Positions 21,769 through 35,834 of a stretch of DNA of 64,000 nucleotides are shown piece after piece. Origin of the DNA: Bos javanicus (lineage: Eukaryota; Chordata; Mammalia; Artiodactyla; Bovidae); the NCBI RefSeq assembly GCF_032452875.1, contig NW_026894321.1, forward strand, positions 62,001-126,000, given 5' to 3'. The notes under the pieces were generated by a model. That model was not told the DNA's origin, made no database searches, and was given only the letters and a program-made list of their open reading frames with translations. The number at the start of each line of letters is the position of its first letter. The stretch's first letter is position 1. The translations under genes and the position numbers were made by a program.

Positions 21769-23180
21769 GTCCCTGTTCGGTCGCCACCTGCCGGGGACCA
21801 GCCCCAACTGATCCAGGGTATTCGAAGGAGAGATGGCCTAGGCGACTATTTATATGCTAATCAGAGATGTCAAGAATAATAGTATGAGGAGAGCTCAGTA
21901 GGAAAATTCGGTGGAGAAAAGAGACTGAGTAGCTTGGTTTACGCGGAAGACCAATCAAACTTCAAGACAAGAAGTTTGCACCACTTACGTAGGCCGCAGG
22001 CGCCCTCTCGAATAGCGAAAGGTGCCTCACCCTAGACACCTTCTCGAGTGGGTCTTAGCAGCCCAGGCATAATTAGTAAGCGTGGTGGGTTCCGCGCTCC
22101 AGATGGAGACTCAGCTGGAAGTTAAAGGGAAGAATGACAAGGAACTTTATGAATTGGAGCTGTAAGTTAACTCTTTGACAGAGAGAGCGAGATGGTGGTG
22201 GGGGACAGCCCCCAGTGAAATCAGAGGTGAGAGCACAAAGCAATACAGTAGGCAGACTCCGGTTTTTTTGGGGGGAGATGCTCGAGAATATCCGGGTGGA
22301 CTCCTGAGGCTCGATCCCGCATTTGCGTATGCCGAGCCTCCTTCCTCATGACCTTTGTCCAGAGTGGAATGCCTCCCCGGCTCCCGGCACATGATCAGTG
22401 CATGCTCAGTCACGATATCAGTGCCTGCTCAGCCACGTGATCACTGACGGCACAGTCACGTGATCAGCGCCTCTCAGTCACGTGATCACCGTATGATAAA
22501 CACGTGATCAGTGAACGACCAGCCACGTGATCACTGCATGCGCGGTCAGGTGGTCAGTTCCTGATCAGCCACCTGATCAGTGCGTGCACAGTCCCCTGAT
22601 CAGCGCCTGTCAGTCACTGATCACTGCCTGATAAACACGTGATCAGTGCCCGAACAGCCACGTCATCAGTGCATGCGCAGTCACGTGATCAGTGCATGAT
22701 AGCCACGTGATCAGTGCGTGCACAGTCCCATGATCAGCGCCTGTCAGTCACTGATCATTGCCTGATAAACACGTGATCAGTGCATGATGAGCCATGTGAT
22801 CAGTGCCCGATCAGCCACGTCATCAGTGCATGCGCAGTCACGTCATCAGTGCATGATAGCCACGTGATCAGTGCATGCTCAGTCACGTGATCTGGACTTG
22901 ATCAGCCACGTGATCAGTGCCTGCAGAGTCACGTGATCAGGGCCTGCTGAGCTGCGTGATTCCTGCCGGCTCATCTGCATGACAATTGCCAGCTGAGCTG
23001 CGTGATTCCTGTCGGCTCATCTGCTTGACAATTGCCAGCTGAGCTGCGTGATTCCTGCCTGGTCACGTGCTTGATTATTGCCAGTTGAGCAGCATGATTC
23101 GTCACTGCTGAGCTCCATGCTTATTGCCTGCTGATTGCGTGGTTCGTGTCTGCTCAGCTCTTTGAGTATTGCCTCCTGAG
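21769..23180 (+). repeat. Monomer M16 (1,412 bp)
   Basis: Insert 21769-22389, array 22390-23180. Full-length, tract T7G6. It opens a run of four consecutive 1,412-bp monomers (M16-M19) with no difference that I noticed, the most homogeneous stretch of the window. Confidence 0.95.
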
Positions 23181-24592
23181 GTCCCTGTTCGGTCGCCACC
23201 TGCCGGGGACCAGCCCCAACTGATCCAGGGTATTCGAAGGAGAGATGGCCTAGGCGACTATTTATATGCTAATCAGAGATGTCAAGAATAATAGTATGAG
23301 GAGAGCTCAGTAGGAAAATTCGGTGGAGAAAAGAGACTGAGTAGCTTGGTTTACGCGGAAGACCAATCAAACTTCAAGACAAGAAGTTTGCACCACTTAC
23401 GTAGGCCGCAGGCGCCCTCTCGAATAGCGAAAGGTGCCTCACCCTAGACACCTTCTCGAGTGGGTCTTAGCAGCCCAGGCATAATTAGTAAGCGTGGTGG
23501 GTTCCGCGCTCCAGATGGAGACTCAGCTGGAAGTTAAAGGGAAGAATGACAAGGAACTTTATGAATTGGAGCTGTAAGTTAACTCTTTGACAGAGAGAGC
23601 GAGATGGTGGTGGGGGACAGCCCCCAGTGAAATCAGAGGTGAGAGCACAAAGCAATACAGTAGGCAGACTCCGGTTTTTTTGGGGGGAGATGCTCGAGAA
23701 TATCCGGGTGGACTCCTGAGGCTCGATCCCGCATTTGCGTATGCCGAGCCTCCTTCCTCATGACCTTTGTCCAGAGTGGAATGCCTCCCCGGCTCCCGGC
23801 ACATGATCAGTGCATGCTCAGTCACGATATCAGTGCCTGCTCAGCCACGTGATCACTGACGGCACAGTCACGTGATCAGCGCCTCTCAGTCACGTGATCA
23901 CCGTATGATAAACACGTGATCAGTGAACGACCAGCCACGTGATCACTGCATGCGCGGTCAGGTGGTCAGTTCCTGATCAGCCACCTGATCAGTGCGTGCA
24001 CAGTCCCCTGATCAGCGCCTGTCAGTCACTGATCACTGCCTGATAAACACGTGATCAGTGCCCGAACAGCCACGTCATCAGTGCATGCGCAGTCACGTGA
24101 TCAGTGCATGATAGCCACGTGATCAGTGCGTGCACAGTCCCATGATCAGCGCCTGTCAGTCACTGATCATTGCCTGATAAACACGTGATCAGTGCATGAT
24201 GAGCCATGTGATCAGTGCCCGATCAGCCACGTCATCAGTGCATGCGCAGTCACGTCATCAGTGCATGATAGCCACGTGATCAGTGCATGCTCAGTCACGT
24301 GATCTGGACTTGATCAGCCACGTGATCAGTGCCTGCAGAGTCACGTGATCAGGGCCTGCTGAGCTGCGTGATTCCTGCCGGCTCATCTGCATGACAATTG
24401 CCAGCTGAGCTGCGTGATTCCTGTCGGCTCATCTGCTTGACAATTGCCAGCTGAGCTGCGTGATTCCTGCCTGGTCACGTGCTTGATTATTGCCAGTTGA
24501 GCAGCATGATTCGTCACTGCTGAGCTCCATGCTTATTGCCTGCTGATTGCGTGGTTCGTGTCTGCTCAGCTCTTTGAGTATTGCCTCCTGAG
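23181..24592 (+). repeat. Monomer M17 (1,412 bp)
   Basis: Insert 23181-23801, array 23802-24592. Full-length, tract T7G6, second of the homogeneous run. Confidence 0.95.
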
Positions 24593-26004
24593 GTCCCTGT
24601 TCGGTCGCCACCTGCCGGGGACCAGCCCCAACTGATCCAGGGTATTCGAAGGAGAGATGGCCTAGGCGACTATTTATATGCTAATCAGAGATGTCAAGAA
24701 TAATAGTATGAGGAGAGCTCAGTAGGAAAATTCGGTGGAGAAAAGAGACTGAGTAGCTTGGTTTACGCGGAAGACCAATCAAACTTCAAGACAAGAAGTT
24801 TGCACCACTTACGTAGGCCGCAGGCGCCCTCTCGAATAGCGAAAGGTGCCTCACCCTAGACACCTTCTCGAGTGGGTCTTAGCAGCCCAGGCATAATTAG
24901 TAAGCGTGGTGGGTTCCGCGCTCCAGATGGAGACTCAGCTGGAAGTTAAAGGGAAGAATGACAAGGAACTTTATGAATTGGAGCTGTAAGTTAACTCTTT
25001 GACAGAGAGAGCGAGATGGTGGTGGGGGACAGCCCCCAGTGAAATCAGAGGTGAGAGCACAAAGCAATACAGTAGGCAGACTCCGGTTTTTTTGGGGGGA
25101 GATGCTCGAGAATATCCGGGTGGACTCCTGAGGCTCGATCCCGCATTTGCGTATGCCGAGCCTCCTTCCTCATGACCTTTGTCCAGAGTGGAATGCCTCC
25201 CCGGCTCCCGGCACATGATCAGTGCATGCTCAGTCACGATATCAGTGCCTGCTCAGCCACGTGATCACTGACGGCACAGTCACGTGATCAGCGCCTCTCA
25301 GTCACGTGATCACCGTATGATAAACACGTGATCAGTGAACGACCAGCCACGTGATCACTGCATGCGCGGTCAGGTGGTCAGTTCCTGATCAGCCACCTGA
25401 TCAGTGCGTGCACAGTCCCCTGATCAGCGCCTGTCAGTCACTGATCACTGCCTGATAAACACGTGATCAGTGCCCGAACAGCCACGTCATCAGTGCATGC
25501 GCAGTCACGTGATCAGTGCATGATAGCCACGTGATCAGTGCGTGCACAGTCCCATGATCAGCGCCTGTCAGTCACTGATCATTGCCTGATAAACACGTGA
25601 TCAGTGCATGATGAGCCATGTGATCAGTGCCCGATCAGCCACGTCATCAGTGCATGCGCAGTCACGTCATCAGTGCATGATAGCCACGTGATCAGTGCAT
25701 GCTCAGTCACGTGATCTGGACTTGATCAGCCACGTGATCAGTGCCTGCAGAGTCACGTGATCAGGGCCTGCTGAGCTGCGTGATTCCTGCCGGCTCATCT
25801 GCATGACAATTGCCAGCTGAGCTGCGTGATTCCTGTCGGCTCATCTGCTTGACAATTGCCAGCTGAGCTGCGTGATTCCTGCCTGGTCACGTGCTTGATT
25901 ATTGCCAGTTGAGCAGCATGATTCGTCACTGCTGAGCTCCATGCTTATTGCCTGCTGATTGCGTGGTTCGTGTCTGCTCAGCTCTTTGAGTATTGCCTCC
26001 TGAG
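24593..26004 (+). repeat. Monomer M18 (1,412 bp)
   Basis: Insert 24593-25213, array 25214-26004. Full-length, tract T7G6, third of the homogeneous run. Confidence 0.95.
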
Positions 26005-27416
26005 GTCCCTGTTCGGTCGCCACCTGCCGGGGACCAGCCCCAACTGATCCAGGGTATTCGAAGGAGAGATGGCCTAGGCGACTATTTATATGCTAATCAG
26101 AGATGTCAAGAATAATAGTATGAGGAGAGCTCAGTAGGAAAATTCGGTGGAGAAAAGAGACTGAGTAGCTTGGTTTACGCGGAAGACCAATCAAACTTCA
26201 AGACAAGAAGTTTGCACCACTTACGTAGGCCGCAGGCGCCCTCTCGAATAGCGAAAGGTGCCTCACCCTAGACACCTTCTCGAGTGGGTCTTAGCAGCCC
26301 AGGCATAATTAGTAAGCGTGGTGGGTTCCGCGCTCCAGATGGAGACTCAGCTGGAAGTTAAAGGGAAGAATGACAAGGAACTTTATGAATTGGAGCTGTA
26401 AGTTAACTCTTTGACAGAGAGAGCGAGATGGTGGTGGGGGACAGCCCCCAGTGAAATCAGAGGTGAGAGCACAAAGCAATACAGTAGGCAGACTCCGGTT
26501 TTTTTGGGGGGAGATGCTCGAGAATATCCGGGTGGACTCCTGAGGCTCGATCCCGCATTTGCGTATGCCGAGCCTCCTTCCTCATGACCTTTGTCCAGAG
26601 TGGAATGCCTCCCCGGCTCCCGGCACATGATCAGTGCATGCTCAGTCACGATATCAGTGCCTGCTCAGCCACGTGATCACTGACGGCACAGTCACGTGAT
26701 CAGCGCCTCTCAGTCACGTGATCACCGTATGATAAACACGTGATCAGTGAACGACCAGCCACGTGATCACTGCATGCGCGGTCAGGTGGTCAGTTCCTGA
26801 TCAGCCACCTGATCAGTGCGTGCACAGTCCCCTGATCAGCGCCTGTCAGTCACTGATCACTGCCTGATAAACACGTGATCAGTGCCCGAACAGCCACGTC
26901 ATCAGTGCATGCGCAGTCACGTGATCAGTGCATGATAGCCACGTGATCAGTGCGTGCACAGTCCCATGATCAGCGCCTGTCAGTCACTGATCATTGCCTG
27001 ATAAACACGTGATCAGTGCATGATGAGCCATGTGATCAGTGCCCGATCAGCCACGTCATCAGTGCATGCGCAGTCACGTCATCAGTGCATGATAGCCACG
27101 TGATCAGTGCATGCTCAGTCACGTGATCTGGACTTGATCAGCCACGTGATCAGTGCCTGCAGAGTCACGTGATCAGGGCCTGCTGAGCTGCGTGATTCCT
27201 GCCGGCTCATCTGCATGACAATTGCCAGCTGAGCTGCGTGATTCCTGTCGGCTCATCTGCTTGACAATTGCCAGCTGAGCTGCGTGATTCCTGCCTGGTC
27301 ACGTGCTTGATTATTGCCAGTTGAGCAGCATGATTCGTCACTGCTGAGCTCCATGCTTATTGCCTGCTGATTGCGTGGTTCGTGTCTGCTCAGCTCTTTG
27401 AGTATTGCCTCCTGAG
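26005..27416 (+). repeat. Monomer M19 (1,412 bp)
   Basis: Insert 26005-26625, array 26626-27416. Full-length, tract T7G6, last of the homogeneous run. Confidence 0.95.
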
Positions 27417-28823
27417 GTCCCTGTTCGGTCGCCACCTGCCGGGGACCAGCCCCAACTGATCCAGGGTATTCGAAGGAGAGATGGCCTAGGCGACTATTTA
27501 TATGCTAATCAGAGATGTCAAGAATAATAGTATGAGGAGAGCTCAGTAGGAAAATTCGGTGGAGAAAAGAGACTGAGTAGCTTGGTTTACGCGGAAGACC
27601 AATCAAACTTCAAGACAAGAAGTTTGCACCACTTACGTAGGCCGCAGGCGCCCTCTCGAATAGCGAAAGGTGCCTCACCCTAGACACCTTCTCGAGTGGG
27701 TCTTAGCAGCCCAGGCATAATTAGTAAGCGTGGTGGGTTCCGCGCTCCAGATGGAGACTCAGCTGGAAGTTAAAGGGAAGAATGACAAGGAACTTTATGA
27801 ATTGGAGCTGTAAGTTAACTCTTTGACAGAGAGAGCGAGATGGTGGTGGGGGACAGCCCCCAGTGAAATCAGAGGTGAGAGCACAAAGCAATACAGTAGG
27901 CAGACTCCGGTTTTTTTGGGGGGAGATGCTCGAGAATATCCGGGTGGACTCCTGAGGCTCGATCCCGCATTTGCGTATGCCGAGCCTCCTTCCTCATGAC
28001 CTTTGTCCAGAGTGGAATGCCTCCCCGGCTCCCGGCACATGATCAGTGCATGCTCAGTCACGATATCAGTGCCTGCTCAGCCACGTGATCACTGACGGCA
28101 CAGTCACGTGATCAGCGCCTCTCAGTCACGTGATCACCGTATGATAAACACGTGATCAGTGAACGACCAGCCACGTGATCACTGCATGCGCGGTCAGGTG
28201 GTCAGTTCCTGATCAGCCACCTGATCAGTGCGTGCACAGTCCCCTGATCAGCGCCTGTCAGTCACTGATCACTGCCTGATAAACACGTGATCAGTGCCCG
28301 AACAGCCACGTCATCAGTGCATGCGCAGTCACGTGATCAGTGCATGATAGCCACGTGATCAGTGCGTGCACAGTCCCATGATCAGCGCCTGTCAGTCACT
28401 GATCATTGCCTGATAAACACGTGATCAGTGCATGATGAGCCATGTGATCAGTGCCCGATCAGCCACGTCATCAGTGCATGCGCAGTCACGTCATCAGTGC
28501 ATGATAGCCACGTGATCAGTGCATGCTCAGTCACGTGATCTGGACTTGATCAGCCACGTGATCAGTGCCTGCAGAGTCACGTGATCAGGGCCTGCTGAGC
28601 TGCGTGATTCCTGCCGGCTCATCTGCATGACAATTGCCATCTGCGTGATTCCTGTCGGCTCATCTGCTTGACAATTGCCAGCTGAGCTGCGTGATTCCTG
28701 CCTGGTCACGTGCTTGATTATTGCCAGTTGAGCAGCATGATTCGTCACTGCTGAGCTCCATGCTTATTGCCTGCTGATTGCGTGGTTCGTGTCTGCTCAG
28801 CTCTTTGAGTATTGCCTCCTGAG
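27417..28823 (+). repeat. Monomer M20 (1,407 bp), 5-bp deletion
   Basis: Insert 27417-28037, array 28038-28823. Tract T7G6. Five bases are lost at the A/B boundary, giving gccatctgcgtg near 28636-28647. Confidence 0.95.
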
Positions 28824-30189
28824 GTCCCTGTTCGGTCGCCACCTGCCGGGGACCAGCCCCAACTGATCCAGGGTATTCGAAGGAGAGATGGCCTAGGCGA
28901 CTATTTATATGCTAATCAGAGATGTCAAGAATAATAGTATGAGGAGAGCTCAGTAGGAAAATTCGGTGGAGAAAAGAGACTGAGTAGCTTGGTTTACGCG
29001 GAAGACCAATCAAACTTCAAGACAAGAAGTTTGCACCACTTACGTAGGCCGCAGGCGCCCTCTCGAATAGCGAAAGGTGCCTCACCCTAGACACCTTCTC
29101 GAGTGGGTCTTAGCAGCCCAGGCATAATTAGTAAGCGTGGTGGGTTCCGCGCTCCAGATGGAGACTCAGCTGGAAGTTAAAGGGAAGAATGACAAGGAAC
29201 TTTATGAATTGGAGCTGTAAGTTAACTCTTTGACAGAGAGAGCGAGATGGTGGTGGGGGACAGCCCCCAGTGAAATCAGAGGTGAGAGCACAAAGCAATA
29301 CAGTAGGCAGACTCCGGTTTTTTTGGGGGGAGATGCTCGAGAATATCCGGGTGGACTCCTGAGGCTCGATCCCGCATTTGCGTATGCCGAGCCTCCTTCC
29401 TCATGACCTTTGTCCAGAGTGGAATGCCTCCCCGGCTCCCGGCACATGATCAGTGCATGCTCAGTCACGATATCAGTGCCTGCTCAGCCACGTGATCACT
29501 GACGGCACAGTCACGTGATCAGCGCCTCTCAGTCACGTGATCACCGTATGATAAACACGTGATCAGTGAACGACCAGCCACGTGATCACTGCATGCGCGG
29601 TCAGGTGGTCAGTTCCTGATCAGCCACCTGATCAGTGCGTGCACAGTCCCCTGATCAGCGCCTGTCAGTCACTGATCACTGCCTGATAAACACGTGATCA
29701 GTGCCCGAACAGCCACGTCATCAGTGCATGCGCAGTCACGTGATCAGTGCATGATAGCCACGTGATCAGTGCGTGCACAGTCCCATGATCAGCGCCTGTC
29801 AGTCACTGATCATTGCCTGATAAACACGTGATCAGTGCATGATGAGCCATGTGATCAGTGCCCGATCAGCCACGTCATCAGTGCATGCGCAGTCACGTCA
29901 TCAGTGCATGATAGCCACGTGATCAGTGCATGCTCAGTCACGTGATCTGGACTTGATCAGCCACGTGATCAGTGCCTGCAGAGTCACGTGATCAGGGCCT
30001 GCTGAGCTGCGTGATTCCTGCCGGCTCATCTGCTTGACAATTGCCAGCTGAGCTGCGTGATTCCTGCCTGGTCACGTGCTTGATTATTGCCAGTTGAGCA
30101 GCATGATTCGTCACTGCTGAGCTCCATGCTTATTGCCTGCTGATTGCGTGGTTCGTGTCTGCTCAGCTCTTTGAGTATTGCCTCCTGAG
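28824..30189 (+). repeat. Monomer M21 (1,366 bp), A/B chimeric dimer
   Basis: Insert 28824-29444, array 29445-30189. Tract T7G6. It has the same kind of A/B fusion as M10 (CCGG then GCTTGAC), near 30020-30037. Confidence 0.95.
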
Positions 30190-31601
30190 GTCCCTGTTCG
30201 GTCGCCACCTGCCGGGGACCAGCCCCAACTGATCCAGGGTATTCGAAGGAGAGATGGCCTAGGCGACTATTTATATGCTAATCAGAGATGTCAAGAATAA
30301 TAGTATGAGGAGAGCTCAGTAGGAAAATTCGGTGGAGAAAAGAGACTGAGTAGCTTGGTTTACGCGGAAGACCAATCAAACTTCAAGACAAGAAGTTTGC
30401 ACCACTTACGTAGGCCGCAGGCGCCCTCTCGAATAGCGAAAGGTGCCTCACCCTAGACACCTTCTCGAGTGGGTCTTAGCAGCCCAGGCATAATTAGTAA
30501 GCGTGGTGGGTTCCGCGCTCCAGATGGAGACTCAGCTGGAAGTTAAAGGGAAGAATGACAAGGAACTTTATGAATTGGAGCTGTAAGTTAACTCTTTGAC
30601 AGAGAGAGCGAGATGGTGGTGGGGGACAGCCCCCAGTGAAATCAGAGGTGAGAGCACAAAGCAATACAGTAGGCAGACTCCGGTTTTTTTGGGGGGAGAT
30701 GCTCGAGAATATCCGGGTGGACTCCTGAGGCTCGATCCCGCATTTGCGTATGCCGAGCCTCCTTCCTCATGACCTTTGTCCAGAGTGGAATGCCTCCCCG
30801 GCTCCCGGCACATGATCAGTGCATGCTCAGTCACGATATCAGTGCCTGCTCAGCCACGTGATCACTGACGGCACAGTCACGTGATCAGCGCCTCTCAGTC
30901 ACGTGATCACCGTATGATAAACACGTGATCAGTGAACGACCAGCCACGTGATCACTGCATGCGCGGTCAGGTGGTCAGTTCCTGATCAGCCACCTGATCA
31001 GTGCGTGCACAGTCCCCTGATCAGCGCCTGTCAGTCACTGATCACTGCCTGATAAACACGTGATCAGTGCCCGAACAGCCACGTCATCAGTGCATGCGCA
31101 GTCACGTGATCAGTGCATGATAGCCACGTGATCAGTGCGTGCACAGTCCCATGATCAGCGCCTGTCAGTCACTGATCATTGCCTGATAAACACGTGATCA
31201 GTGCATGATGAGCCATGTGATCAGTGCCCGATCAGCCACGTCATCAGTGCATGCGCAGTCACGTCATCAGTGCATGATAGCCACGTGATCAGTGCATGCT
31301 CAGTCACGTGATCTGGACTTGATCAGCCACGTGATCAGTGCCTGCAGAGTCACGTGATCAGGGCCTGCTGAGCTGCGTGATTCCTGCCGGCTCATCTGCA
31401 TGACAATTGCCAGCTGAGCTGCGTGATTCCTGTCGGCTCATCTGCTTGACAATTGCCAGCTGAGCTGCGTGATTCCTGCCTGGTCACGTGCTTGATTATT
31501 GCCAGTTGAGCAGCATGATTCGTCACTGCTGAGCTCCATGCTTATTGCCTGCTGATTGCGTGGTTCGTGTCTGCTCAGCTCTTTGAGTATTGCCTCCTGA
31601 G
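30190..31601 (+). repeat. Monomer M22 (1,412 bp)
   Basis: Insert 30190-30810, array 30811-31601. Full-length, tract T7G6. Confidence 0.95.
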
Positions 31602-33011
31602 GTCCCTGTTCGGTCGCCACCTGCCGGGGACCAGCCCCAACTGATCCAGGGTATTCGAAGGAGAGATGGCCTAGGCGACTATTTATATGCTAATCAGAGA
31701 TGTCAAGAATAATAGTATGAGGAGAGCTCAGTAGGAAAATTCGGTGGAGAAAAGAGACTGAGTAGCTTGGTTTACGCGGAAGACCAATCAAACTTCAAGA
31801 CAAGAAGTTTGCACCACTTACGTAGGCCGCAGGCGCCCTCTCGAATAGCGAAAGGTGCCTCACCCTAGACACCTTCTCGAGTGGGTCTTAGCAGCCCAGG
31901 CATAATTAGTAAGCGTGGTGGGTTCCGCGCTCCAGATGGAGACTCAGCTGGAAGTTAAAGGGAAGAATGACAAGGAACTTTATGAATTGGAGCTGTAAGT
32001 TAACTCTTTGACAGAGAGAGCGAGATGGTGGTGGGGGACAGCCCCCAGTGAAATCAGAGGTGAGAGCACAAAGCAATACAGTAGGCAGACTCCGGTTTTT
32101 TGGGGGAGATGCTCGAGAATATCCGGGTGGACTCCTGAGGCTCGATCCCGCATTTGCGTATGCCGAGCCTCCTTCCTCATGACCTTTGTCCAGAGTGGAA
32201 TGCCTCCCCGGCTCCCGGCACATGATCAGTGCATGCTCAGTCACGATATCAGTGCCTGCTCAGCCACGTGATCACTGACGGCACAGTCACGTGATCAGCG
32301 CCTCTCAGTCACGTGATCACCGTATGATAAACACGTGATCAGTGAACGACCAGCCACGTGATCACTGCATGCGCGGTCAGGTGGTCAGTTCCTGATCAGC
32401 CACCTGATCAGTGCGTGCACAGTCCCCTGATCAGCGCCTGTCAGTCACTGATCACTGCCTGATAAACACGTGATCAGTGCCCGAACAGCCACGTCATCAG
32501 TGCATGCGCAGTCACGTGATCAGTGCATGATAGCCACGTGATCAGTGCGTGCACAGTCCCATGATCAGCGCCTGTCAGTCACTGATCATTGCCTGATAAA
32601 CACGTGATCAGTGCATGATGAGCCATGTGATCAGTGCCCGATCAGCCACGTCATCAGTGCATGCGCAGTCACGTCATCAGTGCATGATAGCCACGTGATC
32701 AGTGCATGCTCAGTCACGTGATCTGGACTTGATCAGCCACGTGATCAGTGCCTGCAGAGTCACGTGATCAGGGCCTGCTGAGCTGCGTGATTCCTGCCGG
32801 CTCATCTGCATGACAATTGCCAGCTGAGCTGCGTGATTCCTGTCGGCTCATCTGCTTGACAATTGCCAGCTGAGCTGCGTGATTCCTGCCTGGTCACGTG
32901 CTTGATTATTGCCAGTTGAGCAGCATGATTCGTCACTGCTGAGCTCCATGCTTATTGCCTGCTGATTGCGTGGTTCGTGTCTGCTCAGCTCTTTGAGTAT
33001 TGCCTCCTGAG
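31602..33011 (+). repeat. Monomer M23 (1,410 bp)
   Basis: Insert 31602-32220, array 32221-33011. Full-length array; tract T6G5 accounts for the length. Confidence 0.95.
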
Positions 33012-34423
33012 GTCCCTGTTCGGTCGCCACCTGCCGGGGACCAGCCCCAACTGATCCAGGGTATTCGAAGGAGAGATGGCCTAGGCGACTATTTATATGC
33101 TAATCAGAGATGTCAAGAATAATAGTATGAGGAGAGCTCAGTAGGAAAATTCGGTGGAGAAAAGAGACTGAGTAGCTTGGTTTACGCGGAAGACCAATCA
33201 AACTTCAAGACAAGAAGTTTGCACCACTTACGTAGGCCGCAGGCGCCCTCTCGAATAGCGAAAGGTGCCTCACCCTAGACACCTTCTCGAGTGGGTCTTA
33301 GCAGCCCAGGCATAATTAGTAAGCGTGGTGGGTTCCGCGCTCCAGATGGAGACTCAGCTGGAAGTTAAAGGGAAGAATGACAAGGAACTTTATGAATTGG
33401 AGCTGTAAGTTAACTCTTTGACAGAGAGAGCGAGATGGTGGTGGGGGACAGCCCCCAGTGAAATCAGAGGTGAGAGCACAAAGCAATACAGTAGGCAGAC
33501 TCCGGTTTTTTTGGGGGGAGATGCTCGAGAATATCCGGGTGGACTCCTGAGGCTCGATCCCGCATTTGCGTATGCCGAGCCTCCTTCCTCATGACCTTTG
33601 TCCAGAGTGGAATGCCTCCCCGGCTCCCGGCACATGATCAGTGCATGCTCAGTCACGATATCAGTGCCTGCTCAGCCACGTGATCACTGACGGCACAGTC
33701 ACGTGATCAGCGCCTCTCAGTCACGTGATCACCGTATGATAAACACGTGATCAGTGAACGACCAGCCACGTGATCACTGCATGCGCGGTCAGGTGGTCAG
33801 TTCCTGATCAGCCACCTGATCAGTGCGTGCACAGTCCCCTGATCAGCGCCTGTCAGTCACTGATCACTGCCTGATAAACACGTGATCAGTGCCCGAACAG
33901 CCACGTCATCAGTGCATGCGCAGTCACGTGATCAGTGCATGATAGCCACGTGATCAGTGCGTGCACAGTCCCATGATCAGCGCCTGTCAGTCACTGATCA
34001 TTGCCTGATAAACACGTGATCAGTGCATGATGAGCCATGTGATCAGTGCCCGATCAGCCACGTCATCAGTGCATGCGCAGTCACGTCATCAGTGCATGAT
34101 AGCCACGTGATCAGTGCATGCTCAGTCACGTGATCTGGACTTGATCAGCCACGTGATCAGTGCCTGCAGAGTCACGTGATCAGGGCCTGCTGAGCTGCGT
34201 GATTCCTGCCGGCTCATCTGCATGACAATTGCCAGCTGAGCTGCGTGATTCCTGTCGGCTCATCTGCTTGACAATTGCCAGCTGAGCTGCGTGATTCCTG
34301 CCTGGTCACGTGCTTGATTATTGCCAGTTGAGCAGCATGATTCGTCACTGCTGAGCTCCATGCTTATTGCCTGCTGATTGCGTGGTTCGTGTCTGCTCAG
34401 CTCTTTGAGTATTGCCTCCTGAG
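33012..34423 (+). repeat. Monomer M24 (1,412 bp)
   Basis: Insert 33012-33632, array 33633-34423. Full-length, tract T7G6. Confidence 0.95.
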
Positions 34424-35834
34424 GTCCCTGTTCGGTCGCCACCTGCCGGGGACCAGCCCCAACTGATCCAGGGTATTCGAAGGAGAGATGGCCTAGGCGA
34501 CTATTTATATGCTAATCAGAGATGTCAAGAATAATAGTATGAGGAGAGCTCAGTAGGAAAATTCGGTGGAGAAAAGAGACTGAGTAGCTTGGTTTACGCG
34601 GAAGACCAATCAAACTTCAAGACAAGAAGTTTGCACCACTTACGTAGGCCGCAGGCGCCCTCTCGAATAGCGAAAGGTGCCTCACCCTAGACACCTTCTC
34701 GAGTGGGTCTTAGCAGCCCAGGCATAATTAGTAAGCGTGGTGGGTTCCGCGCTCCAGATGGAGACTCAGCTGGAAGTTAAAGGGAAGAATGACAAGGAAC
34801 TTTATGAATTGGAGCTGTAAGTTAACTCTTTGACAGAGAGAGCGAGATGGTGGTGGGGGACAGCCCCCAGTGAAATCAGAGGTGAGAGCACAAAGCAATA
34901 CAGTAGGCAGACTCCGGTTTTTTTGGGGGAGATGCTCGAGAATATCCGGGTGGACTCCTGAGGCTCGATCCCGCATTTGCGTATGCCGAGCCTCCTTCCT
35001 CATGACCTTTGTCCAGAGTGGAATGCCTCCCCGGCTCCCGGCACATGATCAGTGCATGCTCAGTCACGATATCAGTGCCTGCTCAGCCACGTGATCACTG
35101 ACGGCACAGTCACGTGATCAGCGCCTCTCAGTCACGTGATCACCGTATGATAAACACGTGATCAGTGAACGACCAGCCACGTGATCACTGCATGCGCGGT
35201 CAGGTGGTCAGTTCCTGATCAGCCACCTGATCAGTGCGTGCACAGTCCCCTGATCAGCGCCTGTCAGTCACTGATCACTGCCTGATAAACACGTGATCAG
35301 TGCCCGAACAGCCACGTCATCAGTGCATGCGCAGTCACGTGATCAGTGCATGATAGCCACGTGATCAGTGCGTGCACAGTCCCATGATCAGCGCCTGTCA
35401 GTCACTGATCATTGCCTGATAAACACGTGATCAGTGCATGATGAGCCATGTGATCAGTGCCCGATCAGCCACGTCATCAGTGCATGCGCAGTCACGTCAT
35501 CAGTGCATGATAGCCACGTGATCAGTGCATGCTCAGTCACGTGATCTGGACTTGATCAGCCACGTGATCAGTGCCTGCAGAGTCACGTGATCAGGGCCTG
35601 CTGAGCTGCGTGATTCCTGCCGGCTCATCTGCATGACAATTGCCAGCTGAGCTGCGTGATTCCTGTCGGCTCATCTGCTTGACAATTGCCAGCTGAGCTG
35701 CGTGATTCCTGCCTGGTCACGTGCTTGATTATTGCCAGTTGAGCAGCATGATTCGTCACTGCTGAGCTCCATGCTTATTGCCTGCTGATTGCGTGGTTCG
35801 TGTCTGCTCAGCTCTTTGAGTATTGCCTCCTGAG
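34424..35834 (+). repeat. Monomer M25 (1,411 bp)
   Basis: Insert 34424-35043, array 35044-35834. Full-length, tract T7G5. Confidence 0.95.
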
